NCBI GenBank assembly: GCA_026419775.2 | Contig: JAOPGA020000556.1 | Coordinates: 1-54,586 of the forward strand | Source of the DNA: Acrasis kona | Taxonomy: Eukaryota; Heterolobosea; Eutetramitea; Acrasida; Acrasidae | Direction: 5' to 3' | Length of the DNA: 54,586 nucleotides | In this document: one piece after another, positions 44,059-54,025 of the stretch | How positions within the stretch are numbered: position 1 is the stretch's first letter | Layout: the number at the start of each line of letters is the position of its first letter | Position numbers and translations under genes: made by a program | The notes under the pieces: generated by a model | Databases searched by the model: none | What the model saw: only the letters and a program-made list of their open reading frames with translations | Told to the model about the DNA's origin: nothing

Positions 44059-45594
44059 TTATTGTTCAAGTTCGAATCCTGGAATTTCTTTAGTAACGAC
44101 GAACATGTTTTTGGGTACTATGCAAAGCGCTTGATAAGATTCGCCCATCTGCTCCACCAACCTTTCATAGGACATTAAAAGTTTAGCACATTTTTCATCC
44201 GAAGTCTCCCTCCTTAAGAGTGATGAACAACGAGAGTCAATTCCAAGTAGTGTCAAAAATCCTTTTTGTGATTGAGGACCAGCAGTCATTACTAATCAAA
44301 AGTTAAAAACGATTACAAAACAACATCTTACAAGCTCCATTAGAATAATCTTCTACAGCGTTAGTGATTTCCTTCCAGTCCACATCAACGCTCAAGTCAA
44401 CTTGACCTGGCTTTTCAAAAATGTTCACAAACTCATGCTTATATATTCCGCGACATGTGAAGCCACTCTTTTCATGAGTACCATAGTCAACGATTAGACA
44501 CGCTCCTGATCTTTCGGAAATGATTTGTGATATTTGTTGAATGAAGGCAAGTGAGTACACGGCAAGTTCAGCTCTAGTTCCGACCTCTTGCTTAAACCTA
44601 CTTAATTGGTTCTCTAAAAGTTTTGCTGGTACGCTTTGACCCGGTGCTAAGACTTGATGAAAATGTTGTGGGACTTCGGCTGACTGATCTACATCAACAA
44701 GTACTTCCGACCATCCTCTTTCAGTTTTCTATAAAAGTTTATTTTTAGAATTTCACACAATACTAACCTCAAATTGAAACACTGGTAGTGCGTCAAAGAA
44801 TTCATGCGCTAAAAATACGACCGAATCGTCGGTTGGTAATGTGCTTAGGTCATCATGCCAATAAATAGGAACTCTTCCAAATTCTGTTTTTGTAACGGGA
44901 CTGCCAAGTACTTCATTTTGAACTTCTCTTAAACCAGTACTGACCTCGACAAGATGTACATTTAAAAAGTCTGGAGTTAATTCTACCCTGTGCAGGACAT
45001 CTAATATATCCTTCATCAAAGTACCTTTTCCTGGACCAAGTTCCACTAAATGTATTGGTTTTTTTTGATCGAGTTTGCTCAAAATGGTTGTAAGCCAGAT
45101 TGTAATCATCTACAAAATTAAACTAGATAAATCAAAATGTTTTTACCTCTCCAAACATTTTTGAAACATCTGGGGATGTAACAAAATCTCCTGATCTACC
45201 AAAAATTTGTGTATCGGTACCTGTTCTGTAGTAGCCGTGTTCCGAGTTTACAAGCGCTTCATTCATAAATGTGGACATGCTGATTGGACCTGCTGCCTTT
45301 ATGGTCAATGGGATGTGAAAAAATCCAATGGGTTACTTTTATCCTTTGTTTTAAATGTTTCGTCAACCCGTTCTCTTCCTCTTTTCCTTCTGGTATGTTT
45401 TCATCTTTTTCATATGTTTTTTGGACGAGTCGACTTTTATCAACAGAGAAATTAATCTCCTTCAGGCTTCCAACAATATCGTCTACTTTGATGCGGGGAG
45501 TTACATCTACAACTTCGATAACTGGTGGATCATTTTTGGAATAATATCTTGGGATACACCTTATTGTCCTCAAATGCCTTGTCGCCCTTAGCAT
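44059..45594 (-). CDS. NDUFAF7: NDUFAF7/MidA complex I arginine methyltransferase
   Basis: The enzyme dimethylates an Arg of the NDUFS2 subunit during mitochondrial complex I assembly. Five exons (45,337-45,594; 45,147-45,296; 44,768-45,109; 44,332-44,728; 44,059-44,291), with introns of 37-40 bases, give 459 residues in frame. A basic presequence (MLRATRHLRTIRCIPRYYSK) is followed by family blocks: GPISMSTFMNEAL, GDFVTSPDVSKMFGE, the SAM loop VELGPGKGTL, AHEFFDALPVFQFE, and CLIVDYGT. The C-terminus carries GPQSQKGFLTLLGID. It implies a mitochondrion with complex I. Confidence 0.93.
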
Positions 45595-45672
45595 GTTTGG
45601 TTGAGTGAAGAGTATTGTAATGCGATATTGATGTGATTGTCAACTTGGTTGAAGGATAACAATAGAATAGAA

Positions 45673-45870
45673 ATGGAGAAAGAGGAGATCGCAGCAAACT
45701 CCAATCGTCAACAAGAGCAAGTACCAGTAGATACTTCAGAACAAGTGCGAAAGCCATCTGAGGCAGAGAAGAGGTATCAGGAAGCAGAAGCTTCTCATCA
45801 CACACCACCGAAAAACCAAGAAGATAACTATGACCCTAACTATGCAAACAATCATGGGCAAAGTGTGTAA
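45673..45870 (+). CDS. Small hydrophilic protein (65 aa)
   Basis: MEKEEIAANSNRQQEQVPVD begins a disordered Glu/Gln/Asn/Pro-rich peptide with no hydrophobic core. ATG lies 78 bases from the NDUFAF7 start in divergent orientation, and AATAAA-like sequence follows the TAA directly, so it looks like a complete short transcript. No family recognised. Confidence 0.45.
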   Translation: MEKEEIAANSNRQQEQVPVDTSEQVRKPSEAEKRYQEAEASHHTPPKNQEDNYDPNYANNHGQSV

Positions 45871-45970
45871 ATAAAAAACATTAATCGAAGTTGCACATCC
45901 AATTTGTCAAATCAGAACTATTAAACACATCATACAATCATTGAACAGTACGTTTCTGATTGATATTTAA

Positions 45971-47362
45971 TTATTTATTCATCAAATCCTCAACATATGA
46001 TTGTACAATCCTCTTTTTGATGCTGATTCCTCCTGCATCCTTCAAAATATCTATTTTTTGTAGCTCAGACATCAATTCATCAGTAACATGTTTGCAATCA
46101 AGGCGCCTATTTAATATGTTCCATGCCTCTCCCTCATCCAACTTTTTGTCTGGATGCCTACATATATCAAACAATAAATCCCAAACGCTTAAAGTTAGAA
46201 CGTCACTGTCCCTCTTATAATACGCAAACTTGCTCAGGGTACTGGATCCAGAGTCCACTTCAGATTGTGCAAAGTTATTTATAGGTTCTCCCTTATGTTG
46301 TAACATTTTTAAATCTTCAACAACACGATGGACTGTGGCCAAATGACCTCCAGTGACGCGACTAGTGATACGATCAATCTGCTCAGGTGTAACATTAATT
46401 TTATTAAAAGTCATTTGTCTCATGATATAGTCCTTCACATCACTCTCACTCACATCATCAACAGTCACAACATGACTGCTAATGTAATGGGAACCGCTGG
46501 CACTATACAAGATATCACTTTGACTTTTATCGCACAAAAAGATGACGCTCCAGTCGCCTTGAATGGCTCCCTTCTTTGCAAATCCCATCATACTTTTAAG
46601 ATCTTTTGGACTATTTTGAGCAATACAGTTTACATTATCAAAAATGAAGAGTGGAGTCTGGGAAGGATCCTTTTCTTTGAGTTGACTACATATTGATGAC
46701 AAAATGTTAAACATTTCGGATAATGACTGTTCTCGATCCGTGTGAGAGAATGATATTTTACTTAACCAGTAGGAGAAATTTGACTTGACCTCTTGTGGTA
46801 CGAATGGAGTGTAGTTGACTGCTTGTGCAATTTGTTCTACAACAGTGTTCTCACCGCTGGAATGATTGTCATCAAATTTAATTAATACGATCCTTCTTCT
46901 GTCTTTTAACGAATGAATGGCTTCCCTAATTAAGGAAGACTATTTGGTTAGAGAAGCATTAGATCAAAAAATTACCTTTCCTACTCCTTGATAGCCAACT
47001 ATCACACTGATTAGTGAATTGTGATCTTTACTGGCCTTTAAAAGTTTTTTTAATTCATTCACTTGTTCGTCCCTGCGAATAGAATCAACCTTCTTGTCTA
47101 CAATTTTCATGTCGCATGTGTCCTCTACATTGGGCCCATTCTCAATTGCCTCAATTACTCTGGGCAAATCCCTATACTGATCGTATGCGTAGTATGCATT
47201 GAGGACACCGTATCCTACCGCGCTTAATATTGTTGCAATCTTTTGTATACTTTGTTGAACGTCATTGATGGCTTCCTTGGGTGTCTCTTTTTTTGAATAT
47301 CGACGAAAAGTCTTTGTTTGTATGAACTTTCTTCTACCTGCACCTAATAAAGTCCTGAACAT
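45971..47362 (-). CDS. Mitochondrial P-loop ATPase of AAA/STAND type
   Basis: Two exons (46,976-47,362 and 45,971-46,939, 36-base intron) encode 451 residues. The N-terminus (MFRTLLGAGRRKFIQTKTFR) is a strong mitochondrial presequence, followed by a weak hydrophobic segment (ILSAVGYGVLNAYYAY). Walker A is GYQGVGKSSL, split by the intron after Lys129. Walker B is PLFIFDNVN. A C-terminal winged-helix-like region follows. The Walker B lacks the AAA double acid, favouring the STAND/archaeal-ATPase group. Similar proteins occur in fungi and protists without known function. Confidence 0.7.
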
Positions 47363-47756
47363 TTTTTCTGCCGCTTCTATGTTTCAATGTATTTAAATAA
47401 GAATATGTATAGGCTCAATCATGGGATAATACCATGTACATAATCTATTAATATATACATTACAATCTCAAAGAAGAATTCATATGGGATCATTTTCGAA
47501 ATAAATTAAATTTTAAATATACATGTATAAGCAATAGAACCAACATCACTTCTCCGTTTGATCTTTACCTATGTAAAGACCAGTGTGGTTAATGTTTACA
47601 CCGCAGCATGGGTTTTAGATTATAGTAGCTTCCAAACTAACGGTGATTTCGAAACTTCATAATTGATTTTAATAATTGTGAGTTTTGTAAGTAACTAACT
47701 AAAAATACAAATCTTAACCTTTTTGAGTAAAAGCGAAACTAAAAATAAATTTCAAA
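47363..47756. other. Divergent promoter region, no gene
   Basis: A+T-rich region upstream of both the P-loop ATPase and the kelch gene. Only short ORFs are present. ATAATATAC-like stretches occur, but no clear element. Confidence 0.4.
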
Positions 47757-48926
47757 ATGAGAAGGGTGTTCAAAATATCGCTACTTGCTTCATTCATACT
47801 CACTCTATCGGGGATATGTTATTTAATATCACTACATTTCACTTCGTCAATAAATATAGGTTCGCTCCTATCAATTGACAACTTGATACAAAGACATGTA
47901 GGAAGACAGTTATCCACTAAACTTATCGATCCAAGACGCAATCACGGAACACTAGTAGTAGATGACAAGGTATTAATAAACTTTGCTGGAAGAGGCGCAA
48001 AGAGCATAGAACATCTAGACCTATATAGTGGAATCACAAGTCTGACCAAAGTAGACCTTGACATGAACCATCACGTAGCTCGAGAGCTCAACGGAGAAGT
48101 CTATCTAACTTGTGGTCTCCACGGATCAGAAGTGAACAAAGAGACAACTGCAAGTTTTATGTACGTTTACAACTATAAAACCAGAATATTAAGACAAGGA
48201 CCCAAAGTGAACAAACCAAGAGGGGCTTGTGGATCTCTAGTGATTGAACAGTTTCTAATAGAAAAGAACAGATTGCAACCCACCGTAAAAGACTTTCCCG
48301 ATAGATGGTTTGAGGACGTCATTTGCATGTTCGGCGGCTCCATTGGGACTCACGACAGCGGCAACTTTACCTCCCACGTAGATTGCTACAGCACTAAAGC
48401 TCAAAGTTGGATCGCACTACCTCCACTTCCAGTAGCATTAGACCATGTGTCAGTAGAAGTCATTACGGCTCCTAAAGTAATAAACACATCCTCTCATAAA
48501 CTCCAAACCAATCATACACTAGAGCAGTCCATTTATAGTGTAGGAGGAAGGATGGGAAGCTATTGTAATGATACAACTGGAGTTTACAAGTTATCGATGG
48601 AGTTCGGTAGATGGGAACTGGTTGCCGATTTGGTGCATAAAAAATCATCTCATGCATCCACTCTTGTCAGGAATAGGTACATATTGGTTTTTGGAGGAGT
48701 ACAGTACGATGGTGTTCGCGGTTTAAAAAAAACTATCAGAGACGATATTGAAGTTTGTGACATGTTTACTAATAAATGCTATTTGAGTCGAGTCAAGTTG
48801 AGAGCTCCAAACTTTGCGATTGCAGCAAGTTCTGTTGGAGATGTTATTTTCGTATGTGGCGGCACACATGACTCCCGGAATAATGTTGGTGAATGTGAGG
48901 TCTTTGATGCAAATGATATAATATAG
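47757..48926 (+). CDS. Type II membrane kelch-repeat protein
   Basis: The 389-residue single-exon protein starts with a signal anchor (ISLLASFILTLSGICYLISL, about 8-27). It continues with five to six kelch-like blades; typical cores are GSLVI...VICMFGGS (about 185-197), CYSTKAQSWIALPPLP, SIYSVGGRMGSY, YILVFGGVQYDG and VIFVCGGTHDSR. N-glycosylation sites (NFTS, NTSS, NHTL, NDTT) suggest the propeller is lumenal or extracellular. No catalytic domain is attached, so it is probably a binding or adhesion protein. Function unknown. Confidence 0.8.
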   Translation: MRRVFKISLLASFILTLSGICYLISLHFTSSINIGSLLSIDNLIQRHVGRQLSTKLIDPRRNHGTLVVDDKVLINFAGRGAKSIEHLDLYSGITSLTKVDLDMNHHVARELNGEVYLTCGLHGSEVNKETTASFMYVYNYKTRILRQGPKVNKPRGACGSLVIEQFLIEKNRLQPTVKDFPDRWFEDVICMFGGSIGTHDSGNFTSHVDCYSTKAQSWIALPPLPVALDHVSVEVITAPKVINTSSHKLQTNHTLEQSIYSVGGRMGSYCNDTTGVYKLSMEFGRWELVADLVHKKSSHASTLVRNRYILVFGGVQYDGVRGLKKTIRDDIEVCDMFTNKCYLSRVKLRAPNFAIAASSVGDVIFVCGGTHDSRNNVGECEVFDANDII

Positions 48927-49073
48927 CAAACATCGTCAAAGTATCTGCATACCTCGTTCACCGATCCATGAATTAAAATATTTATTTTTTATTAAAATGT
49001 TGTTTTGAAATATTTGACTCATATCGTCACATTGAATGAACTCCTTAAATGTTTGGGATCTCCTCAAACACAG

Positions 49074-49230
49074 CTTTTGTTAAAGTTCTTGAGGTGACGT
49101 TCAAAGAGAATTTGTATGATGAGTCGCACATGATTCATCTCTTGGTCAATGAATGCTTTGAACAAGTTAGTATTGAAGGATTCAATAATCTCTGGGTTTG
49201 ATACCAAGTCCGAATAGTTTTTTGCATCAA
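49074..49230 (-). pseudogene. Coding-like relic of unknown family
   Basis: About 52 open codons (text SDLVSNPEIIESFNTNLFKA, then QEMNHVRLIIQILFERH) end in TGA. The amphipathic helical pattern looks like real protein, but the frame is not extendable upstream and no start or splice sites fit. Probably the last exon of a decayed gene, or part of an unresolved one. Confidence 0.35.
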
Positions 49231-49396
49231 TGATAATTCACGAATGCATCGAAAGCACAACTCATGGACTAGTTTATTTTTGTACTTGATTTTGTTGGGT
49301 TGACTTTTTCACAAACAACGACACAGTGACCAATATCACCCGTTACACATACGTCAAGTAAAATACCTTATCATGCTCTGTTCATCTAATATTTAG

Positions 49397-49854
49397 ATTT
49401 GCAGAAGATTATCCAATTCCTAAAGAGCCAACTTTTAAGAAGTCCGAAGAGGAATACAAAAAAGATTTAGATCAACAATCATACAATGTGCTTAGGAATC
49501 ATGGAACTGAAAGACCTTGGACCAGCGAATACAACAAGGACTATAGCACTGGCCTTTACAAGTGCAAAGCCTGTGGTGATGACTTGTTTGATGCCTCAAC
49601 GAAGGTAGTTATAACTTTTTGTCAAGATCCAACACTTATAGTTTGACTCAGGCTGTGGTTGGCCAGCATTTAATGCACCAATAGGAGACGAGAAGAGTGT
49701 TTTATTCCGCCGTGACACATCTCATGGAATGGATCGCACTGAGGTAATTTGTTCAAACTGCCATTCTCATCTTGGACACGTGTTCACAGATGGTTATAAA
49801 CAAGATACAGGACTACGTTATTGCATCAATGGTGTGTGCTTAGTTAAAAAATAA
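49397..49854 (+). CDS. msrB: Peptide methionine-(R)-sulfoxide reductase B (first exon unresolved)
   Basis: The enzyme reduces methionine-R-sulfoxide in damaged proteins. Exons 49,397-49,604 and 49,642-49,854 are joined by a 37-base intron. Diagnostic features are two zinc CxxC pairs (CKACG and CSNCH), SGCGWPAF, and the catalytic Cys in LRYCING. The Cys is encoded by TGC, so this is not a selenoprotein form. The frame opens after a TTTAG acceptor; no ATG fits just upstream, so a short first exon, perhaps with a targeting signal, lies somewhere in 49,230-49,390. I could not place it. Confidence 0.88.
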
Positions 49855-50367
49855 ACACATATTTGATTTGTACACTCTGACTTTTTGAGATCGTAAAGAC
49901 GTTTCAGTTTTGGACACGAAGGGCAGGGATCAGGACATTAATTTCACGAATTAAGAATAGTCCCTTTATTTACATACTTCGAACGAACAAACCCAATCCC
50001 AAGGTGATTGTCGTAATTTTGATATTGTTCATAGAGTTTTTGTTAGATGCTATGATGTCTCCAGTTGACAATGTGTTGATTTCTCACTTCACAAATGAGA
50101 ACAATGAGTGTATTGTTGTTATCCATAGTGCAAAATAAAAGAAAAGTCAACAACATTATACATTTAAAATCTCAATTCGTAACAAGCTGTAGTTAGTTTA
50201 TTAGGTCACACTGGATCTAAATTCAAATTTTAGACCTTGTCTGTAAGTGTTTCCACCGCTTGTATAAAGTTTTATAGTATTTCATTTGTCATTAAATTAT
50301 TTTGTAAGATCTAAGAATTAGGATTTAAAAATAAACAATTAGTTTTGGCGCCAATCAAACTAACAAT
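49855..50367. other. Intergenic, no gene seen
   Basis: A+T-rich, with no ORF above noise. The right part is the leader of the next gene, with CAAACTAACAATTTGAAC just before its ATG. Confidence 0.4.
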
Positions 50368-51000
50368 TTGAACATGAATCCATTTCCACAGTTAACGCAG
50401 AACTGCGCTTTGACCTGCCCACCACCCGTTGCTCAAGTTTTACCAAACAATCCAACACTAGCAGAGACCGCAATCGCTGTGGAATATGGTCACAGGGTCA
50501 AAACGATGAGGATGAATCAGATTGGGGGTATGGTTGTTACCGACGCAGATGTAGTAAATGTAGAGGCATGGTCTAGAAACACTTTGGATGAATTCAATCA
50601 AGCGAACGCCCCAGCACCAGTCGCACCAGCATGGGTAGGGCCTGTATTGGCACCCATTATCAACAACCTTAACAATATCAATAACAACCTTAACAATATC
50701 AATAACAACATTAATAATTTGAGGACCCACATAATATCGCTTGAACACAACACAAATGCCAGAGTGGTCAACAGAAGCAAGAAGAATACACAGGATCTAT
50801 TAGTACCCCTGCATGATAACAACAATCAAGCGCCACCAAACTTCCCAGCCACAAGAGGCGCTTTCCTTGCAGCGAACATGGCTACGTGCAATGCGCTACT
50901 ACATTTCTACGGCCAAATACCTAATAATGGGCTTGCAAACGTAGTAAAACAACAACTATGCGACTTCATCGGTTTGGATGTTATTTCATTTGTCATTTAA
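50368..51000 (+). CDS. Hypothetical protein with Asn-rich coiled coil
   Basis: The 210-residue single-exon ORF starts MNMNPFPQLTQ. The centre carries a repeated LNNINNN coiled coil (about 98-118, encoded by an 18-base DNA repeat). The C-terminal part has the pattern FPATRGAFLAANMATCNALL, then FYGQIPN, then LCDFIGLDV. Unnamed fungal proteins with a short coiled coil often share the FP-T...L...YG...L--FIG ending, as far as I recall. Function unknown. It is flanked by relic-rich DNA, so it may belong to a mobile or recently expanded family. Confidence 0.6.
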   Translation: MNMNPFPQLTQNCALTCPPPVAQVLPNNPTLAETAIAVEYGHRVKTMRMNQIGGMVVTDADVVNVEAWSRNTLDEFNQANAPAPVAPAWVGPVLAPIINNLNNINNNLNNINNNINNLRTHIISLEHNTNARVVNRSKKNTQDLLVPLHDNNNQAPPNFPATRGAFLAANMATCNALLHFYGQIPNNGLANVVKQQLCDFIGLDVISFVI

Positions 51001-51452
51001 AGCGATTTCAGGATAAAGGTGACTTCTAAAAATACCTCCTTTTACCGAAATCATAAATTTAGAACAAAATGGTTTCGTAGAGTTGTGACCAGTCGAAGAA
51101 GAGCTATCTCAACTCTTTAAACCCGCCTAGTAGCTGTAAATAGAGCGCCAGTGATAGGTATTATCCAAGAAAAAGAACCATTAAGAGTAAATGGTGTAGT
51201 AGAGTAGGATGATATTTGTGTTCCTCTATCAGACAAGGAGCCGTATGTTCAGATGGGTAGAATTTTAGACTGTAAAGGAGGAGGTCGACGTGTTGAAGTG
51301 CTTCTTGCTGATGTTAGCATCAAGACACAGCAGGTAGAATAAATCTTCCTTTTCTCCATTCAATGTTATTGGTTGTTAAAATAAGAATGAAGTGCAGGCT
51401 ACCTTGGCAATAATGGCGACGGCACACGCCGCATAATATTAAAACAGAACCT
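51001..51452. other. Intergenic with a degraded coding fragment
   Basis: Between about 51,137 and 51,342 the plus strand reads like protein (APVIGIIQEKEPLRVNGVVE, then VQMGRILDCKGGGRRVEVLL) with an in-frame stop between the two parts. No start is present. AATAGAGCGCCAG here (near 51,138) recurs near 52,798 at the head of another relic. Confidence 0.35.
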
Positions 51453-52145
51453 ATGAACTTCTGCCTACACAATATCATTGAACAAGACACGGAATCGTTT
51501 CAAACGAAGAAGGAAATCAAATGGAATGAGGATGAGAACGAGACACTAAACAATGTTGCCATAGCTATCAAAAAGCTTGTACGTCGGAATAGACCATCTG
51601 GCATATGCAAAACTGTGGACATGTCTCGAACAATGTTCCATAAATTATTCAACAAGGTTACGGCCACACCATTTGTCAAGGCTGGGCCAAAATTATATTG
51701 CGGGGACCGGAGCACCTACTTTCAATTAGATGAGCAGCAATTCAAAGACTTGTTTGGAAACCGCCTGCCAGCCATATCCTCTAAGCAACATTCTGCTCAC
51801 GTTACGTCTTTGGCATTTCCTATCAAAGTTTATCTCTATGAGAGGAAAGAAAAGAAGAATGCTGTTGGATGTACAAAATTAAAATTACATGACGTCCCAC
51901 TTTCATGCGTAAGTGCAGTAACTAACGTCGATATTCCAACCTCGGATGGAGATAAGTTGAAGAAAGTAATACTTGACGCCAAACGACGGGAGAAAATCAA
52001 CAAGAACAGAAAAGATGAAGGATTGCAACCAGTTAGTAAAGTCGTCTTCGTTCCAGAAATAAGTAAAAAAACTGCCTCAACATTTATTGATGATGCGACA
52101 ATGGAGTGGATTGTTAACAATATTGAAAACATTCAGAATAAATAA
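51453..52145 (+). CDS. Hypothetical protein (230 aa)
   Basis: The single-exon ORF starts MNFCLHNIIEQD and ends directly before AATAAA. It is basic and soluble, with no membrane span. A helix-rich N-terminal region (NNVAIAIKKLVRRNRPSGIC) is followed by a mixed alpha/beta part (FPIKVYLYERKEKKNAVGCT) and a Lys/Arg-rich helix. No family recognised. The complete frame supports a real gene in an otherwise decayed region. Confidence 0.55.
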   Translation: MNFCLHNIIEQDTESFQTKKEIKWNEDENETLNNVAIAIKKLVRRNRPSGICKTVDMSRTMFHKLFNKVTATPFVKAGPKLYCGDRSTYFQLDEQQFKDLFGNRLPAISSKQHSAHVTSLAFPIKVYLYERKEKKNAVGCTKLKLHDVPLSCVSAVTNVDIPTSDGDKLKKVILDAKRREKINKNRKDEGLQPVSKVVFVPEISKKTASTFIDDATMEWIVNNIENIQNK

Positions 52146-52507
52146 ACGATTGTTATAATATGACGTTGTTAAGTGCATGCATACATTAGCAGACCCCTTT
52201 CAATTACTTTTGATTCCCAGTGATAACCTGTTGTTTTTACAACACGTATACGACTGCACTTTAGTACTGAAGCAGGGCATCCGTTTCATTATGTGGTGGT
52301 TTGTAATTGATGATCATATAAAAGAGATGAGGTTTCTTATAACAGAAGTTGGCTTCTAAGCCCTACTTGTGTTCATAATTACTTTTGATTCAAAATTGTA
52401 ATGTCACCGCGACCAATGTCTGATATGTCGCGCGTTCACCAAAACCACGAAGCCATTAAATACAAAGAACTCTATAATAAATCATTTCTATACATGGCTA
52501 TATAAGA

Positions 52508-53090
52508 TAACGATAAAGTATTACGTAGCCTACTAGAGAATGGCAATGCGGCCGCGTATGCTTGTATGAAACATTACTATGCTGGCGCTTTAAAAAAGGA
52601 TTATAAGAAGTATCAAGAAGACATTTTGAATTTAAATATTGCAGATAACAACATTCCATCAAGCAAGCATGATGAATTAGAATCAGATGGACACGATAAC
52701 AGAAATTTATCAATCGTACACGAAATGGAAGTGGACGTTCGCGATAGCAACATTTCATTAGGCGCGCATCATGTAATACAAGCGAACGGATACGTTGAAT
52801 AGAGCGCCAGGTACCAATTGTGTAGAAGATATTGCGTTTAATGTACGTAACGTCAGAGATTTTCCAACTACTATCGTAAAAGTGCCTATGAGCGAAGCAA
52901 GTACGAAATTTCATCCTGAAGGAGAGCGCACATGTATTACAAGTAGTCACCAAATTCAAACCACATTTATGAACTCAACATTACTAGCCTACCGCCATGA
53001 ATACATTCCACAAGATATAGCAGATAAGGTTCTTAATGGGATCTTGAGGAAACATAATATCTTGCTAAATAATGTCAATACAAGTACGAA
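52508..53090 (+). pseudogene. Decayed coding region of unknown family
   Basis: Two adjacent plus-strand stretches in different frames look coding: 52,508-52,802 (KHYYAGALKKDYKKYQEDIL) and 52,798-53,090 (FPTTIVKVPMSEASTKFHPE, then YIPQDIADKVLNGILRKHN). There is no start and no splice pair that joins them, so the gene is probably broken. I cannot name the family or say whether it is host- or element-derived. Confidence 0.35.
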
Positions 53091-53095
53091 TTTAT

Positions 53096-53455
53096 TTATA
53101 CTTTGGGGATCTTTTCTGGTCCTTGTGTACTCAGTTGTGGGGGAACCCATGTCTTCGAATATTCTAGAAGTTTTTCCTCCAAGTTCTTATCTAATAGATA
53201 GGAGTGGAATGGATCTCCACTACGTTCGTGATCGAATATTGCGTAGTCCATCACCATCCTAGCAGGATATTCGTAACCCAATTCGTTTTTTAGTGTACCC
53301 ATTGAACGCAATGAAATAATGCTGTTATGAGAATTATGAAAGGTGAAGATAGTATAGTTACGAATCTCAACAAGGCATTGAGTCCCCCCTCCTCCTGTGA
53401 GCAATACCCAAAGAGTGACGAGAGCAACTTTATACTTGAAACAATTAAACAGCAA
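53096..53455 (-). CDS. Possible small secreted protein
   Basis: The 119-residue ORF starts with a signal-peptide-like segment (YKVALVTLWVLLTGGGGTQC). A region without other hydrophobic spans follows, with FDHERSGDPFHSYLLD and a Pro-rich end. It partly overlaps a plus-strand ORF in relic DNA. The signal peptide and full-length frame favour this strand. No family recognised; it could also be a fragment. Confidence 0.4.
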   Translation of the reverse strand: MLFNCFKYKVALVTLWVLLTGGGGTQCLVEIRNYTIFTFHNSHNSIISLRSMGTLKNELGYEYPARMVMDYAIFDHERSGDPFHSYLLDKNLEEKLLEYSKTWVPPQLSTQGPEKIPKV

Positions 53456-53515
53456 AGAGTACCGATATGTTTCCCAACTTTAACCGATCAAATGAAGACT
53501 AAAGGTACCTTTTGA

Positions 53516-54025
53516 TTAGTTTAAGGACTAATAAAAATATACATTTAAGTTAAATTATGTGTACACTTTTGCAAGAAATGTATGTGAAAAAACGAAAAAG
53601 CGTCTTATGATTCCATTTAATGTTGGTAATTGTTTAATGTAAAATGTCATATGTATGAAGGTATAATAAAGGTCATATGTATGACGGAGCCTTAAGGTCA
53701 CATTGAAAGAAACAACGAAAGCTCAAGTACGCCTGTCACAGTAACGTGTGAAACCAGGAAACGCAAAGCTTCGTGTTTGATCAATACCTTAATTTAATAA
53801 TTGTCCAATTTGAGCGAAAGGAGCAATATCCAATGCACAACTTGTCAGGCATAGTGAAAAAGTTGTTGAAGTGTTGGCAGAAATCAATTGAACTTGGAGG
53901 AATGCCAGACGCCGTTTGGAAAAGTTTCGACAAAAGATTGTAAGTGTAATGCATCGCAATGTTCAAACAAAAAAGTTCTAATATTTTTATTGTTCCTAAT
54001 GAAAACATTTCCTTGTGTCTTTTCC
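53516..54025. other. Intergenic with a short direct repeat
   Basis: No gene seen. GTCATATGTATGA occurs twice (53,646-53,658 and 53,672-53,684). The right edge is the 3' flank of the RCC1-repeat gene. Confidence 0.4.

Noticed and set aside
44059-44100. tRNA B-box-like GTTCGAATCC
   Set aside because: It lies in the last codons of NDUFAF7 and no cloverleaf can be drawn around it.
49830-49854. Selenoprotein form of MsrB
   Set aside because: The catalytic codon is TGC and no SECIS-like element was noticed.
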